Source: Sulfitobacter sp. SK011 (GTDB taxonomy: Bacteria; Pseudomonadota; Alphaproteobacteria; Rhodobacterales; Rhodobacteraceae). Taken from it: 64,000 bases of DNA. The stretch covers positions 3,327,574 to 3,391,573 of the forward strand of contig NZ_CP025803.1 in the NCBI RefSeq assembly GCF_003352065.1, read 5' to 3'. This document shows, piece after piece, positions 19,095 to 27,714 of this stretch; the first letter of the stretch is position 1; the number at the start of each line of letters is the position of its first letter. The notes beneath the pieces are model-generated. The model searched no databases, was not told the origin of the DNA, and was given only the letters and a program-made list of their open reading frames with translations. Made by a program: the position numbers and the translations under genes.

Positions 19095-20036
19095 CTAACC
19101 AATAAACCTGTAATCACGTTCAATCTGTCCGGCGATATCCGCCGTTTTTTCCAGCACGCTTCCAACGAACTCGTGCAGGCCTTCTTCAAAAATCGAATTA
19201 ATATCTCTGTTCCTGAGGCGGGTGTTCAACGCATCCGCAAGCTCATGCGATGCCTCGCGACCGCCGTATTCCTCGGCAAGATGCGACAGGCATCCGACTA
19301 TCTGGCTCGCGCAATGCGACAATGATCGCGGCATGCGGCGATCAAGGATCAGGAACTCAGCGATGGCGGGCGCTGTAAAGTCATCCTCAACGGCCCAGCG
19401 AAAAGAACGGTGCGCGGAAACGGAGCGCAAAATCGTCTCCCATTGGACATTGTCCAGTCTGCTGCCAACGAAAGACGGCGACGGCAACAGCGAATAATAC
19501 TTCACGTCGATGATGCGCGCGGTGTTATCCATGCGTTCAATATACGTGCCAAGACGGCAGAAGTCATAGATATCATTGCGCAGCATGGTGCCATAAAGCG
19601 CACCGCGCACCAGCGCTGATTGTTGCCGAATGGTGGCGAGGACAGCGGGTAATTCAGTTTGCGGGATCGGCTCTTTCAGCAGATCGGTGAACAACATCCA
19701 GGTCTCGTTCACTGCCGACCAGACTTCGGTTGTCAGCGCAGTACGGACCAGCCGCGCATTGTCGCGTGCCGCCTTTATGACCGAGACGACTGAACTGGGG
19801 TTGGACAGGTCCCGCAGGAGGAAATCGACCACCTGCGCGCTGTCGTAGACATCATGCCCCGCCTCATAGCTTGCCTGCGCTGCAGACGTCACAATCACCG
19901 ACCGCCACTCCGCTTCCGCATTGGTGGACCGGGTCAATGCAATCCGAAACCCCGCCTCAATCAGGCGCGCAGTGTTTTCCGCCCGCTCCAGCGAACGAAA
20001 CATCCAATAAAGACCCCCTGCAGTTTTTCCCAGCAT
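19095..20036 (-). CDS. Alpha-E domain protein
   Basis: A 313-residue, mostly helical protein of the alpha-E family (COG2307). Typical are the start MLGKTAGGLYWMFRSLERAEN, arginines and glutamates along the helices, and the segment GTYIERMDNTARIIDVKY. No catalytic motif is known. The family is almost always encoded beside a circularly permuted ATP-grasp protein and a transglutaminase-like protein, as here; the start is 1 bp after the upstream stop codon. Function is unassigned; a scaffold for the ATP-grasp enzyme is an inference. Confidence 0.88.
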   Translation of the reverse strand: MLGKTAGGLYWMFRSLERAENTARLIEAGFRIALTRSTNAEAEWRSVIVTSAAQASYEAGHDVYDSAQVVDFLLRDLSNPSSVVSVIKAARDNARLVRTALTTEVWSAVNETWMLFTDLLKEPIPQTELPAVLATIRQQSALVRGALYGTMLRNDIYDFCRLGTYIERMDNTARIIDVKYYSLLPSPSFVGSRLDNVQWETILRSVSAHRSFRWAVEDDFTAPAIAEFLILDRRMPRSLSHCASQIVGCLSHLAEEYGGREASHELADALNTRLRNRDINSIFEEGLHEFVGSVLEKTADIAGQIERDYRFIG

Positions 20037-20037
20037 G

Positions 20038-21462
20038 TCAGTCTTCCAATACCCAAGTGTCTTTGGTGCCGCCGCCCTGGCTGGAATTTACAACCAAAGA
20101 GCCTTCTTTCAGTGCAACCCGCGTCAGACCACCAGGCGTGATGTTCACCCCCTTGGGCGAGACCAGCGCAAAGGGCCGCAAATCGACATGGCGCGGGGCC
20201 AGACCGCTTTCGCTGAAGATCGGCACAGTGGACAGCGCCAGCGTCGGTTGGGCGATATAGTTGGCAGGTCGTGCGCGCAGCTTGTCAGCAAAATCTGCCA
20301 GTTCTTTCTTGCTCGCCGCAGGCCCCACAAGCATGCCGTAGCCGCCCGAACCATGGACCTCTTTGACGACCAGATCAGCGAGATTATCGAGCACGTATTG
20401 AAGCCGATCAGGTTCAGAACACCGGTGCGTTTCAACGTTCTTCAGGATCGCCGGTTCGCCAGTGTAGAATTTAACAATTTCAGGGATATAGCTGTAGACC
20501 GCTTTGTCATCGGCAACGCCCGTACCGGGCGCATTTGCAATTGCGATATTTCCCGCGCGGTAGACATCCATGATCCCCGGCACGCCCAGCATGGACGCGG
20601 GGTTAAAGGTCAGCGGGTCAAGATATTCGTCATCCACCCTGCGATAAATTACGTCGATGGTTTTGTACCCACGGGTCGTCCGCATGGCGATATGACCATC
20701 AACGACCCGCAGATCATGCCCTTCGACCAGTTCGACACCCATTTGATCGGCGAGAAAGCTGTGCTCGTAATATGCCGAGTTGTGAATTCCCGGCGTCAGC
20801 ACAACAACTCGTGGGCGACCCGAACAAGATGTTGGCGCACAAGCCTCAAGCGAGCGGCGCAGGTTCTTGGGATAGTCACTGACCGGTTGCACCTTGATGC
20901 TGCTGAAAAGTTCCGGAAACATCTGCAGCATCGTTTCGCGGTTTTCCAACATATAACTGACGCCAGACGGCGTGCGTGCATTATCCTCCAGCACGAAAAA
21001 ATCGTCTTCGCCTGTGCGCACAATGTCGGTCCCGACAATATGCGTATAGACGCCACCCGGCGGAGTGAAATCGATCATCTGGGGCAAGAAGGCATCGTTC
21101 TGCGCTATCAATTCGGTTGGGATGATGCCCGCGCGCAAGATCTCCTGACGGTTATAAATGTCATGCAGAAATGCGTTGATCGCAACGACCCGCTGTTCGA
21201 TCCCTCTGGACAATTTCGTCCATTCGCGTCCCGACAATATCCGCGGCACCAGATCAAAGGGGATCAGCCGCTCTTCGGCATCACTTTGCCCATAGACGTT
21301 AAAGGTAATCCCGGTGCGGCGGAAAAAGGCTTCGGCCTCGTGTGATTTCTTCGCCAGACGCTCATTGTTCTGACCGGAAAACCAGGTGTTGTATTCCCCA
21401 TAGGGCGGGCGGGCGGCACAATTGCTGTGCATTTCGCTGAAAAAAGAGGTGGGTTTGACCAT
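20038..21462 (-). CDS. Circularly permuted type 2 ATP-grasp protein
   Basis: A 474-residue protein of the circularly permuted ATP-grasp family (COG2308), expected to form amide or peptide bonds using ATP. Recognisable regions are RTGITFNVYG, IPFDLVPRIL, GIYTHIVGTDIVR-like PPGGVYTHIVGTD, LEDNARTPSGVSYMLENR and KEVHGSGGYGMLVGP, which should line the nucleotide site. First gene of the operon ending in Anbu. Its product may ligate a peptide that the transglutaminase-like and Anbu proteins trim, but that is inference. Confidence 0.88.
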   Translation of the reverse strand: MVKPTSFFSEMHSNCAARPPYGEYNTWFSGQNNERLAKKSHEAEAFFRRTGITFNVYGQSDAEERLIPFDLVPRILSGREWTKLSRGIEQRVVAINAFLHDIYNRQEILRAGIIPTELIAQNDAFLPQMIDFTPPGGVYTHIVGTDIVRTGEDDFFVLEDNARTPSGVSYMLENRETMLQMFPELFSSIKVQPVSDYPKNLRRSLEACAPTSCSGRPRVVVLTPGIHNSAYYEHSFLADQMGVELVEGHDLRVVDGHIAMRTTRGYKTIDVIYRRVDDEYLDPLTFNPASMLGVPGIMDVYRAGNIAIANAPGTGVADDKAVYSYIPEIVKFYTGEPAILKNVETHRCSEPDRLQYVLDNLADLVVKEVHGSGGYGMLVGPAASKKELADFADKLRARPANYIAQPTLALSTVPIFSESGLAPRHVDLRPFALVSPKGVNITPGGLTRVALKEGSLVVNSSQGGGTKDTWVLED

Positions 21463-21560
21463 GACCCAACCTTAGAGGTTTGATTTGGGTTGGCAATGAT
21501 CACGCCAGAATGAGTGGCCAGCTTGGTTTTTTGCCTAAATATTAGGCAGTTCCAAGCGTT

Positions 21561-22751
21561 TCATGTCAGACCAGCATTTGATTTCAGAAGAAATTGCGAC
21601 CAGATCGGCCCGCAAGCGGCCCCGACTTCACGCGCCTTGCGCCCCATCTCACCTGCTTCGATCTGAGGGGGGATCAACCCGCGCGTGTCTTGGTTCGAGA
21701 TGTAGCGTCGGGTGCGCTCAACAAGGGTGCGTTTGACGTCTGGCGGCAATCCCCCGTCGATCAGAATGGCCTCAAAATCGATCACCGCGCAGGTGGACAG
21801 CGCCGCCTTTGCCAGTTCCTGCGCTGTCTGCCTGATCCAGGGTTCGACATAGCGTTCATAGGGGCTCCAGTCATCGCTGCTCCAAAGACCGCGAGGGTCC
21901 AGACCAACTTCGACCAGACGCGCCTCAAGAAGATGTATGGAAGCAATATCGATCAACTGGCGGCTTTCACCATTCGGCCCGACACTGCGCAATGATCCAA
22001 GTGCGCCGGCATTTCCCTGATGCCCTTCAAACACAGAATGGTTCAACACGACCCCGCCTCCGACAAAGGCGGCAACAAAGAAATAAGCGTAATCACGGAA
22101 TTCCTTGCCGCGCCCATAGACATGCTCTGCCCGGCAGGCCGCCGTTGCATCGTTTACAACATGGACCGGCAAATCGGAAAATGCGGCGACTTCCTCCTGA
22201 AAACTCACACCCTTCCAAAGCGCGAATTCCTCAGCGCTGGCACCAACCATTTCATGCCAGTTCCAAAGCTCAAAGGGGGCGGCAATGCCAATCCCGCAAA
22301 TGCGATCCTGCAAATTCTCTGGCAACACATTCGTCAGATCAGCACATGCTTCCTTTAAGAATGAAAATATCTCAGCCGGCAGCGGATACGGGAACGAGGC
22401 CGATCGTTCAGCGCGGACAACGCCGGTAAAATCCATCAAGACGATCTTTGCACTGCGCCGCCCAATGTTAGCGCCAAGTGAAAACACCCCATCCGGCGCA
22501 AGCCTCATCGGGACCGAAGGCTTTCCGACCTTCCCGCGAACTGGCGTACCGCGCGCCAGCAACCCGTCCTTCTCCAGTTTTCTCATGATCACGGAAACCG
22601 TCTGTGGCGACAGTCCGGCAACCCGCGCCAGATCGCTGCCCGGCATCGGACCGTTACGCTGAAGCATCGAAAGTAGCAGGCGTTCGTTATGATCGCGCAA
22701 ACCACTTTGGTTGACGCCACCACTAAGAGCTCTGATTTTCGACCCATCCAT
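21561..22751 (-). CDS. ROK family transcriptional regulator (probable frc regulator)
   Basis: A 396-residue NagC/XylR-type repressor. An N-terminal winged helix-turn-helix (about 20-80, with LARVAGLSPQTVSVIMRKLE) is followed by an ROK sugar-binding domain (FSLGANIGRRSAKIVLMDFTG, then GIGIAAPFE). The usual zinc motif CxCGxxGC is not evident; the matching region reads GNAGALGSLRSVG. It is divergent from frcB, with a 170-bp gap holding A/T-rich inverted repeats, so control of the fructose transporter is likely. AAGG about 8 bp upstream supports the ATG. Confidence 0.82.
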   Translation of the reverse strand: MDGSKIRALSGGVNQSGLRDHNERLLLSMLQRNGPMPGSDLARVAGLSPQTVSVIMRKLEKDGLLARGTPVRGKVGKPSVPMRLAPDGVFSLGANIGRRSAKIVLMDFTGVVRAERSASFPYPLPAEIFSFLKEACADLTNVLPENLQDRICGIGIAAPFELWNWHEMVGASAEEFALWKGVSFQEEVAAFSDLPVHVVNDATAACRAEHVYGRGKEFRDYAYFFVAAFVGGGVVLNHSVFEGHQGNAGALGSLRSVGPNGESRQLIDIASIHLLEARLVEVGLDPRGLWSSDDWSPYERYVEPWIRQTAQELAKAALSTCAVIDFEAILIDGGLPPDVKRTLVERTRRYISNQDTRGLIPPQIEAGEMGRKAREVGAACGPIWSQFLLKSNAGLT

Positions 22752-22803
22752 TCCTGAGGCCTTACATGCAAAGTCCGACCTGTTAAAGATGACACATCGA
22801 ATT

Positions 22804-22820
22804 AATAAATCAAGTTTATT
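22804..22820. promoter_or_regulatory. A/T-rich inverted repeat, candidate ROK operator
   Basis: AATAAA-tcaag-TTTATT, followed by more TTATTT units up to a TTGACG at 22827-22832 that could be a -35 box for frcB. NagC/XylR-type regulators often bind A/T-rich palindromes. It lies in the divergent gap between the ROK gene and frcB. Confidence 0.45.
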
Positions 22821-22864
22821 TATTTATTGACGCAGCGACAAGAATCAGTTCTTTTTAGAAGAGT

Positions 22865-22901
22865 TCCGCGAATACTGCGGATAGCCGCTCCGATATTCGG
22901 A
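22865..22901 (+). promoter_or_regulatory. Two short palindromes in the frcB leader
   Basis: TCCGC-N7-GCGGA (22865-22881) and TCCGA-tat-TCGGA (22889-22901) lie 8 bp apart, directly before the GGGAGGA ribosome site of frcB. They could be operator half-sites or small leader RNA hairpins. Confidence 0.35.
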
Positions 22902-22921
22902 TCAACGTCTGGGAGGACATC

Positions 22922-23941
22922 ATGAAGAAACTACTCGCCACCACCGCCGTTACCATGACTGCACTGACTGGTGCTGCTTTCGCTGATGGTCACGCTGTCA
23001 CCGCTTGCCTGATCACCAAAACTGATACCAACCCGTTCTTCGTCAAGATGAAAGAGGGCGCAGAAGCAAAAGCCGCAGAGCTTGGTATGACGCTCAAATC
23101 ATTTGCAGGCAAAATTGATGGTGACCACGAGACCCAGGTTGCAGCCATCGAAACATGCATTGCGGATGGTGCAAAAGGCATCTTGCTGACCGCATCCGAC
23201 ACATCCTCTATCGTTGCATCGGTACAGCAGGCGCGTGATGCAGGGCTTGTTGTTATTGCGCTCGACACACCGCTGTCACCCATTGATGCAGCTGATGCGA
23301 CATTCGCCACTGACAACTTCCTTGCCGGTGAATTGATCGGCAAATGGGCCGCTGCCAAATTGGGTGATGACGCCGCAAATGCGAAAATCGCGATGCTGGA
23401 TCTGGCCGTGTCGCAGCCAACTGTTGGCGTTCTGCGCGATCAGGGCTTCTTGCAGGGGTTCGGGATCGACCTGGCCGACCCCAACGTGAATGGCGATGAA
23501 ACCGACCCCCGCATTGTTGGCAACGATGTCACCGCCGGTAACGAAGAGGGCGGCCGCAAAGCCATGGAGAACCTGCTTGTCAAAGATCCCGAAATCAACG
23601 TGGTCTACACCATCAACGAACCTGCCGCGGCGGGTGCCTATGAGGCGCTGAAATCCATCGGCCGTGAAAATGACGTGCTGATCGTGTCTGTTGATGGCGG
23701 CTGCCCCGGCATCGCAAACATCAAGGACGGCGTCATCGGTGCCACCTCACAGCAGTATCCGATGCTGATGGCATCCAAAGGTGTTGAGGCCATCGCAGCA
23801 TGGGCCAAAGACGGCACCAAGCCTGCATTGACACCGGGAAAAGACTTCTTCGATACTGGTGTTTCACTGGTCACGGATGAACCCGTGGACGGCGTTGAAA
23901 GCATCGACACCGAAGAGGGTACGAACCTCTGCTGGGGCTAA
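22922..23941 (+). CDS. frcB: Sugar ABC transporter substrate-binding protein (fructose type)
   Basis: A 339-residue periplasmic-binding protein of the ribose/fructose class, close in layout to rhizobial FrcB. A Sec signal peptide ends at AFADG. Typical features are [18 protein letters not shown] at the start of the mature part, [22 protein letters not shown] and [12 protein letters not shown] in the ligand cleft, and [15 protein letters not shown] 6 bp before the ATG is a strong ribosome site. First gene of frcBCA; a hairpin with a T tail separates it from the permease. Fructose is the likely ligand; ribose or mannose cannot be excluded. Confidence 0.82.
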   Translation: MKKLLATTAVTMTALTGAAFADGHAVTACLITKTDTNPFFVKMKEGAEAKAAELGMTLKSFAGKIDGDHETQVAAIETCIADGAKGILLTASDTSSIVASVQQARDAGLVVIALDTPLSPIDAADATFATDNFLAGELIGKWAAAKLGDDAANAKIAMLDLAVSQPTVGVLRDQGFLQGFGIDLADPNVNGDETDPRIVGNDVTAGNEEGGRKAMENLLVKDPEINVVYTINEPAAAGAYEALKSIGRENDVLIVSVDGGCPGIANIKDGVIGATSQQYPMLMASKGVEAIAAWAKDGTKPALTPGKDFFDTGVSLVTDEPVDGVESIDTEEGTNLCWG

Positions 23942-23973
23942 AATCGACCAAGCATCAGTGACCAACGTGAATG

Positions 23974-23999
23974 AAAGGGGCGGCTTGGCCCGCCCCTTT
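23974..23999 (+). terminator. Intrinsic-terminator-like hairpin between frcB and frcC
   Basis: A 10-bp stem (AAAGGGGCGG / CCGCCCCTTT) with a 6-nt loop, ending in TTTT. It lies 33 bp after the frcB stop codon and 22 bp before frcC, so it probably gives partial termination that keeps the binding protein in excess over the permease. Confidence 0.75.
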
Positions 24000-24021
24000 T
24001 CAGGTTAACGGGAGGGACCCA

Positions 24022-25062
24022 ATGTCGAATGCAGACACAAAAATGGACGGGATCGCAAAATTTGATGATCCCCACCGGGGGATCGTCGGCACGCTCCAGC
24101 ACTGGCTGCATACCAACCCGGCACTGGTGCCATTGATCGTTTTGCTGGCCTCTATCATTGTGTTTGGCTTTCTTCTGGGATCCAAGTTTTTCTCACCCTT
24201 TGCCTTAACCTTGATCCTGCAACAGGTGCAGATCGTGGGCATCGTAGCGGCGGCACAGTCGCTGGTGATCCTGACCGCAGGCATCGACCTGAGCGTCGGG
24301 GCGATTGCGGTCATCTCATCCGTTGTGATGGGGCAATTTACCTTCCGATATGGCATTCCCGTTGAAATCGCGGTCGTGTGCGGTCTGCTGGCTGGGACGG
24401 CCATCGGCTATGCAAACGGCTGGCTTGTTGCGGTCATGAAATTGCCGCCGTTCATCGTAACGCTTGGCATGTGGCAAATCGTGCTGGCCGCCAATTTTCT
24501 GTATTCCGCCAACGAAACGATCCGCAGTCAGGATATCGCAGCCAACGCCGCACTTCTCCAGTTCCTGGGGGCAAAATTCAACGTAGGTGCTGCGGTGTTT
24601 ACCGTCGGTGTCGTGTTCCTGGTCGTGTTGGTGATCCTGCTGGCCTATGTGCTAAAACACACCGCCTGGGGGCGTCATGTATATGCGGTGGGCGACGACC
24701 CTGAGGCAGCAGAACTGTCTGGCGTAAACGTCAAAGGCACGATCATCTCTGTCTACGCGGTCGCCGGCTTGATCTGTGCATTTGCCGGATGGGCCTTGAT
24801 TGGCCGCATCGGCTCTGTCTCGCCGACATCAGGACAGCTTTTGAACATCGAAAGTATCACCGCGGTGGTGATCGGGGGCATATCGCTTTTTGGCGGTCGC
24901 GGCTCCATCTTGGGAACATTCTTTGGGGCGTTGATCGTTGGTGTCTTCACGCTGGGCCTGCGTCTGATGGGTGCTGATGCACAATGGACCTATCTGCTGA
25001 TCGGCGTTCTTATCATCGCGGCGGTGGCCGTGGATCAATGGATCAGAAAGGTGGCAGCATAA
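24022..25062 (+). CDS. frcC: Sugar ABC transporter permease (FrcC-like)
   Basis: A 346-residue inner-membrane permease of the RbsC/FrcC family with about ten hydrophobic segments. The family signatures VILTAGIDLSVGAI and the late AELSGVNVKGTIISVYAVAGL ... GGISLFGGRGSILGTFFGAL are present. An in-frame ATG at 23971 lies inside the hairpin; GGGAGGG about 6 bp before the ATG at 24022 sets the start. The stop codon overlaps the ATPase start (TAATG). Confidence 0.87.
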   Translation: MSNADTKMDGIAKFDDPHRGIVGTLQHWLHTNPALVPLIVLLASIIVFGFLLGSKFFSPFALTLILQQVQIVGIVAAAQSLVILTAGIDLSVGAIAVISSVVMGQFTFRYGIPVEIAVVCGLLAGTAIGYANGWLVAVMKLPPFIVTLGMWQIVLAANFLYSANETIRSQDIAANAALLQFLGAKFNVGAAVFTVGVVFLVVLVILLAYVLKHTAWGRHVYAVGDDPEAAELSGVNVKGTIISVYAVAGLICAFAGWALIGRIGSVSPTSGQLLNIESITAVVIGGISLFGGRGSILGTFFGALIVGVFTLGLRLMGADAQWTYLLIGVLIIAAVAVDQWIRKVAA

Positions 25063-25832
25063 TGGAACCTATTCTAAAAGGCCGCGGCCTTGTGAAGCGC
25101 TACGGCAAAGTAACCGCACTTGATCATTGTGATTTTGATCTGATGCCCGGCGAAATTCTGGCTGTTATCGGCGATAACGGTGCGGGCAAATCATCCTTGA
25201 TCAAAGCCGTGTCAGGTGCCGTTATCCCGGATGGGGGCCAGGTGTTTCTTGAAGGCAAGGAGATCCAGTTCAAATCCCCCATTCAGGCCCGCGAGGCTGG
25301 GATTGAAACGGTCTATCAAACACTTGCGATGTCCCCTGCCCTGTCGATCGCGGACAATATGTTCATGGGTCGCGAACTGCGCCATCCCGGGATCATGGGC
25401 AAATGGTTCCGCAAGCTTGATCGCCCGAAAATGGAGCGGTTGGCCCGTGAAAAATTGACCGAACTTGGGCTGATGACAATTCAGAACATCAATCAGGCGG
25501 TCGAAACCCTGTCCGGGGGCCAGCGTCAGGGTGTTGCGGTGGCCCGCGCCGCCGCATTTGGGTCAAAGGTGATCATCCTCGATGAACCAACTGCTGCTCT
25601 GGGGGTAAAGGAATCCCGCAAAGTTCTGGAACTGATCCAGGACGTAAAATCGCGCGGCATTCCAATCATTCTGATCAGCCACAACATGCCCCATGTGTTT
25701 GAGGTCGCGGACCGCATCCACATTCACCGGCTCGGCAAACGTTTGTGTGTGATCAATCCAAAGGACTATACAATGTCCGATGCCGTTGCGTTTATGACCG
25801 GTGCAAAGGAAGCACCAGCCGAGGCCGCGTGA
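25062..25832 (+). CDS. frcA: Sugar ABC transporter ATP-binding protein (FrcA-like)
   Basis: A 256-residue single-domain ABC ATPase that powers the frc permease. Walker A is GDNGAGKSS, the signature LSGGQRQGVAVARA, Walker B VIILDEPTAALG. Ribose-type systems usually have a double ATPase of about 500 residues; the single-domain form is characteristic of FrcA. An upstream frame to 24984 exists, but the ATG at 25062, coupled to the permease stop and preceded by GAAAGGTGG, is the start. The gene ends 18 bp from the convergent peroxidase gene. Confidence 0.87.
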   Translation: MEPILKGRGLVKRYGKVTALDHCDFDLMPGEILAVIGDNGAGKSSLIKAVSGAVIPDGGQVFLEGKEIQFKSPIQAREAGIETVYQTLAMSPALSIADNMFMGRELRHPGIMGKWFRKLDRPKMERLAREKLTELGLMTIQNINQAVETLSGGQRQGVAVARAAAFGSKVIILDEPTAALGVKESRKVLELIQDVKSRGIPIILISHNMPHVFEVADRIHIHRLGKRLCVINPKDYTMSDAVAFMTGAKEAPAEAA

Positions 25833-25850
25833 CCACACCACGTTTGCCTG

Positions 25851-27155
25851 TCAGTCGCCTTCTGCAAGTGACCCATGATCGACCGGCAAACCACTGGGGA
25901 CCGACACGGGAATGCCAAGCCGTCCCGTGGTCGCGGCAGCACCCGTCAGGCTGTGCAAAAAGGCCTCGATGTCTGCAATATCTTCTTCGGATATCGCCAC
26001 TGGCATAAGATCATTTGCCGCCGCCTGACGTGCCATTTCCAACCGATCATTCCAGACAACAAAGTCGATGGCGCTGATCGCAGGCGCATCGGGCAGTGCG
26101 GCCATGGCAGGCGTCCAGCGTGCGAATGATCCCGCGGGATCGACGTGATGGCGGATGATACCTGCAAGCGTCGGATACGCGCCGTTGTGCCCATAAGGTG
26201 CTGTCAACGCCACATTGCGTAACATTGGCGTGCGAAACCGGTACGCGTCTTCCAACACATCACTTTCACCCATCCGGCCAACATCGCGGATCATCGGATC
26301 AAACCGTCGTGTACGACCCGGCCCAAACGGCGGCAGGCGCAGCGCATGAAATGACTGATCGGAAAACAGCGGGCCCGCATGACATTTTGCACATCCGCCT
26401 TTGCCAAAGAACATGTCCTTGCCCCGTCGCGCCGCATCCGAAAGCGCCGCCCCATCACCCGCCAGAAACCGGTCATAGGGGCTATCGATGCTTTGCCATT
26501 CCGTGCCAATGAACGCAGCAAGGGCATTGGCTATGTCGACAATCGTGACGTCCTCGGCCTTGTCGATATGCGCGAAAGCATCGACAAACCGTGCACCATA
26601 ATCGCCTGTGACCCGCACGCGTTTTGCCAAAATCGGCCATGCCGCATCAATCCGGTCATGCACCGCACCTGCGATTTCATTTTCGCGCGGGTTACCGGCC
26701 ATCTCAAATTGCGCAACAAGGGGAAACACCGCTTGCGCAGCAAGCAAAGAGTTGAAACCTGTGGGCAGCCATTCCTCAGCCGGTGAATCAAAACCGCTGG
26801 GATAGGCATCCGAAACACTCAGCCGACCATCATGAAACATCACCGTCAGCCCTTTGGCCCCAAGGTTCCAAAGTCCGGGCGCATTGCGGGGGATGCGCTT
26901 TTTGATGAGGCTGGCACCTGTCCCGGCGGTCCGCCCCGCCCCCAGACCCTCACCCCCCTCACCAATGCCAAGCGACAGACCATCGCCTGTGCCAAGATCA
27001 GGATGGTGGCAGGTCGAACACGCAATATTCCTGTTGCCCGACAGGATTCTGTCGTAAAAGAGAAGCTGACCCAGAGCAGCCTGTTTGCTGTCAAACGGGA
27101 TGAAATCATCTGGCCCAATCTGCTGTTCGGTCTGTGCACTGACCGGGACCGCCAT
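25851..27155 (-). CDS. Di-haem cytochrome c peroxidase / MauG family protein (copy 1)
   Basis: A periplasmic c-type di-haem protein with both haem motifs: CSTCH near the N-terminus and CAKCH in the second half. Family segments are LGQLLFYDRILSGN, RNAPGLWNLG and FRTPMLRNVALTAPYGHNG. Members reduce peroxide (CcpA) or modify proteins (MauG). The only in-frame ATG near the N-terminus (27155) leaves just MAVPVSAQ before the mature protein, while a hydrophobic signal core (AHLLTLFCLMAV) continues upstream without ATG, GTG or TTG. The true start may be a rare codon such as CTG at 27176, next to the ATG of the divergent Sel1 gene. A paralogue is at 41236; both end in the same tail, GRLGIPxxVPSGL. Confidence 0.78.
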   Translation of the reverse strand: MAVPVSAQTEQQIGPDDFIPFDSKQAALGQLLFYDRILSGNRNIACSTCHHPDLGTGDGLSLGIGEGGEGLGAGRTAGTGASLIKKRIPRNAPGLWNLGAKGLTVMFHDGRLSVSDAYPSGFDSPAEEWLPTGFNSLLAAQAVFPLVAQFEMAGNPRENEIAGAVHDRIDAAWPILAKRVRVTGDYGARFVDAFAHIDKAEDVTIVDIANALAAFIGTEWQSIDSPYDRFLAGDGAALSDAARRGKDMFFGKGGCAKCHAGPLFSDQSFHALRLPPFGPGRTRRFDPMIRDVGRMGESDVLEDAYRFRTPMLRNVALTAPYGHNGAYPTLAGIIRHHVDPAGSFARWTPAMAALPDAPAISAIDFVVWNDRLEMARQAAANDLMPVAISEEDIADIEAFLHSLTGAAATTGRLGIPVSVPSGLPVDHGSLAEGD

Positions 27156-27176
27156 GAGACAGAAAAGAGTGAGCAG

Positions 27177-27647
27177 ATGCGCAAGATACTGATGGGCTTT
27201 CTGCTGATGGCGGCACCTGCCTTTGCTGACATCGAAGCGGCGCGCGATCTGATGGAGGCGGGTAAATTTGCCCAGGCCAAAGAGGCGCTGTGGCCAGCGG
27301 CGCGGTCCGGTAATGCGGACGCCGAAGAGTTGATCGGCGTGATGTACGCGATGGGCCTTGGCGTGCCGCGCGACGATCAGCGCGCCTTTGAATGGTATCT
27401 GCGCGCGTCCCTCAAGGGGCATCCCGGCGCGCAATCGGGAATCGGCTGGTACTACGAGGTTGGCCGCGGCATGCCCGCGCCCGATCTGGTCCGGGCTTAT
27501 ATGTGGTACACGCTGTCGGCGATTGGCGGCGATCCCGATGCCGCCATCAGTCTGGAAGAGGTGGTCAAAAAGATGACCCCCGAAGAGATCGAAAAAGCGC
27601 ATGTCCTGATCGCTGACTACAAGGTCTGGATGTATCCGTTTCGGTGA
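27177..27647 (+). CDS. Sel1-repeat (TPR-like) exported protein
   Basis: A 156-residue protein with a signal peptide (MRKILMGFLLMAAPAFA) and two to three Sel1-like repeats: ARDLMEAGKFAQAKEALWPAA, GNADAEELIGVMYAMGLGVP, and HPGAQSGIGWYYEVGRGMP followed by YMWYTLSA. Such repeats bind protein partners in the periplasm. A longer frame reaching back to 26832 is antisense to the peroxidase gene and rejected; the signal peptide fixes the start at 27177. It is divergent from and almost touching the peroxidase gene, so the two may share control. A terminator hairpin follows. Confidence 0.8.
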   Translation: MRKILMGFLLMAAPAFADIEAARDLMEAGKFAQAKEALWPAARSGNADAEELIGVMYAMGLGVPRDDQRAFEWYLRASLKGHPGAQSGIGWYYEVGRGMPAPDLVRAYMWYTLSAIGGDPDAAISLEEVVKKMTPEEIEKAHVLIADYKVWMYPFR

Positions 27648-27669
27648 TGGGTGCCCAACCACCGGTCAC

Positions 27670-27697
27670 TGAAAATGGGCGTTGCCGCCCATTTTCA
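27670..27697. terminator. Bidirectional terminator between Sel1 gene and TRAP dctP
   Basis: A perfect 12-bp stem (TGAAAATGGGCG / CGCCCATTTTCA) with a TTGC loop lies between the convergent stop codons at 27647 and 27715. The A/T-rich stem bases give a T-run on both strands. Confidence 0.85.
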
Positions 27698-27714
27698 TAT
27701 TCCATTGTGCAAGA

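Noticed and set aside
20035-21345. Long plus-strand frame (436 codons) across the ATP-grasp gene
   Set aside because: It is antisense to a clear circularly permuted ATP-grasp gene, is rich in His, Arg and Gln as shadow frames are, and has no family motif or ribosome site.
26832-27176. N-terminal extension of the Sel1 protein
   Set aside because: It is antisense to the peroxidase coding region; the signal peptide at 27177 marks the true start.
27156-27662. N-terminal extension of the first MauG copy to 27662
   Set aside because: The extension is antisense to the Sel1 gene and hydrophilic, and would bury the signal peptide.
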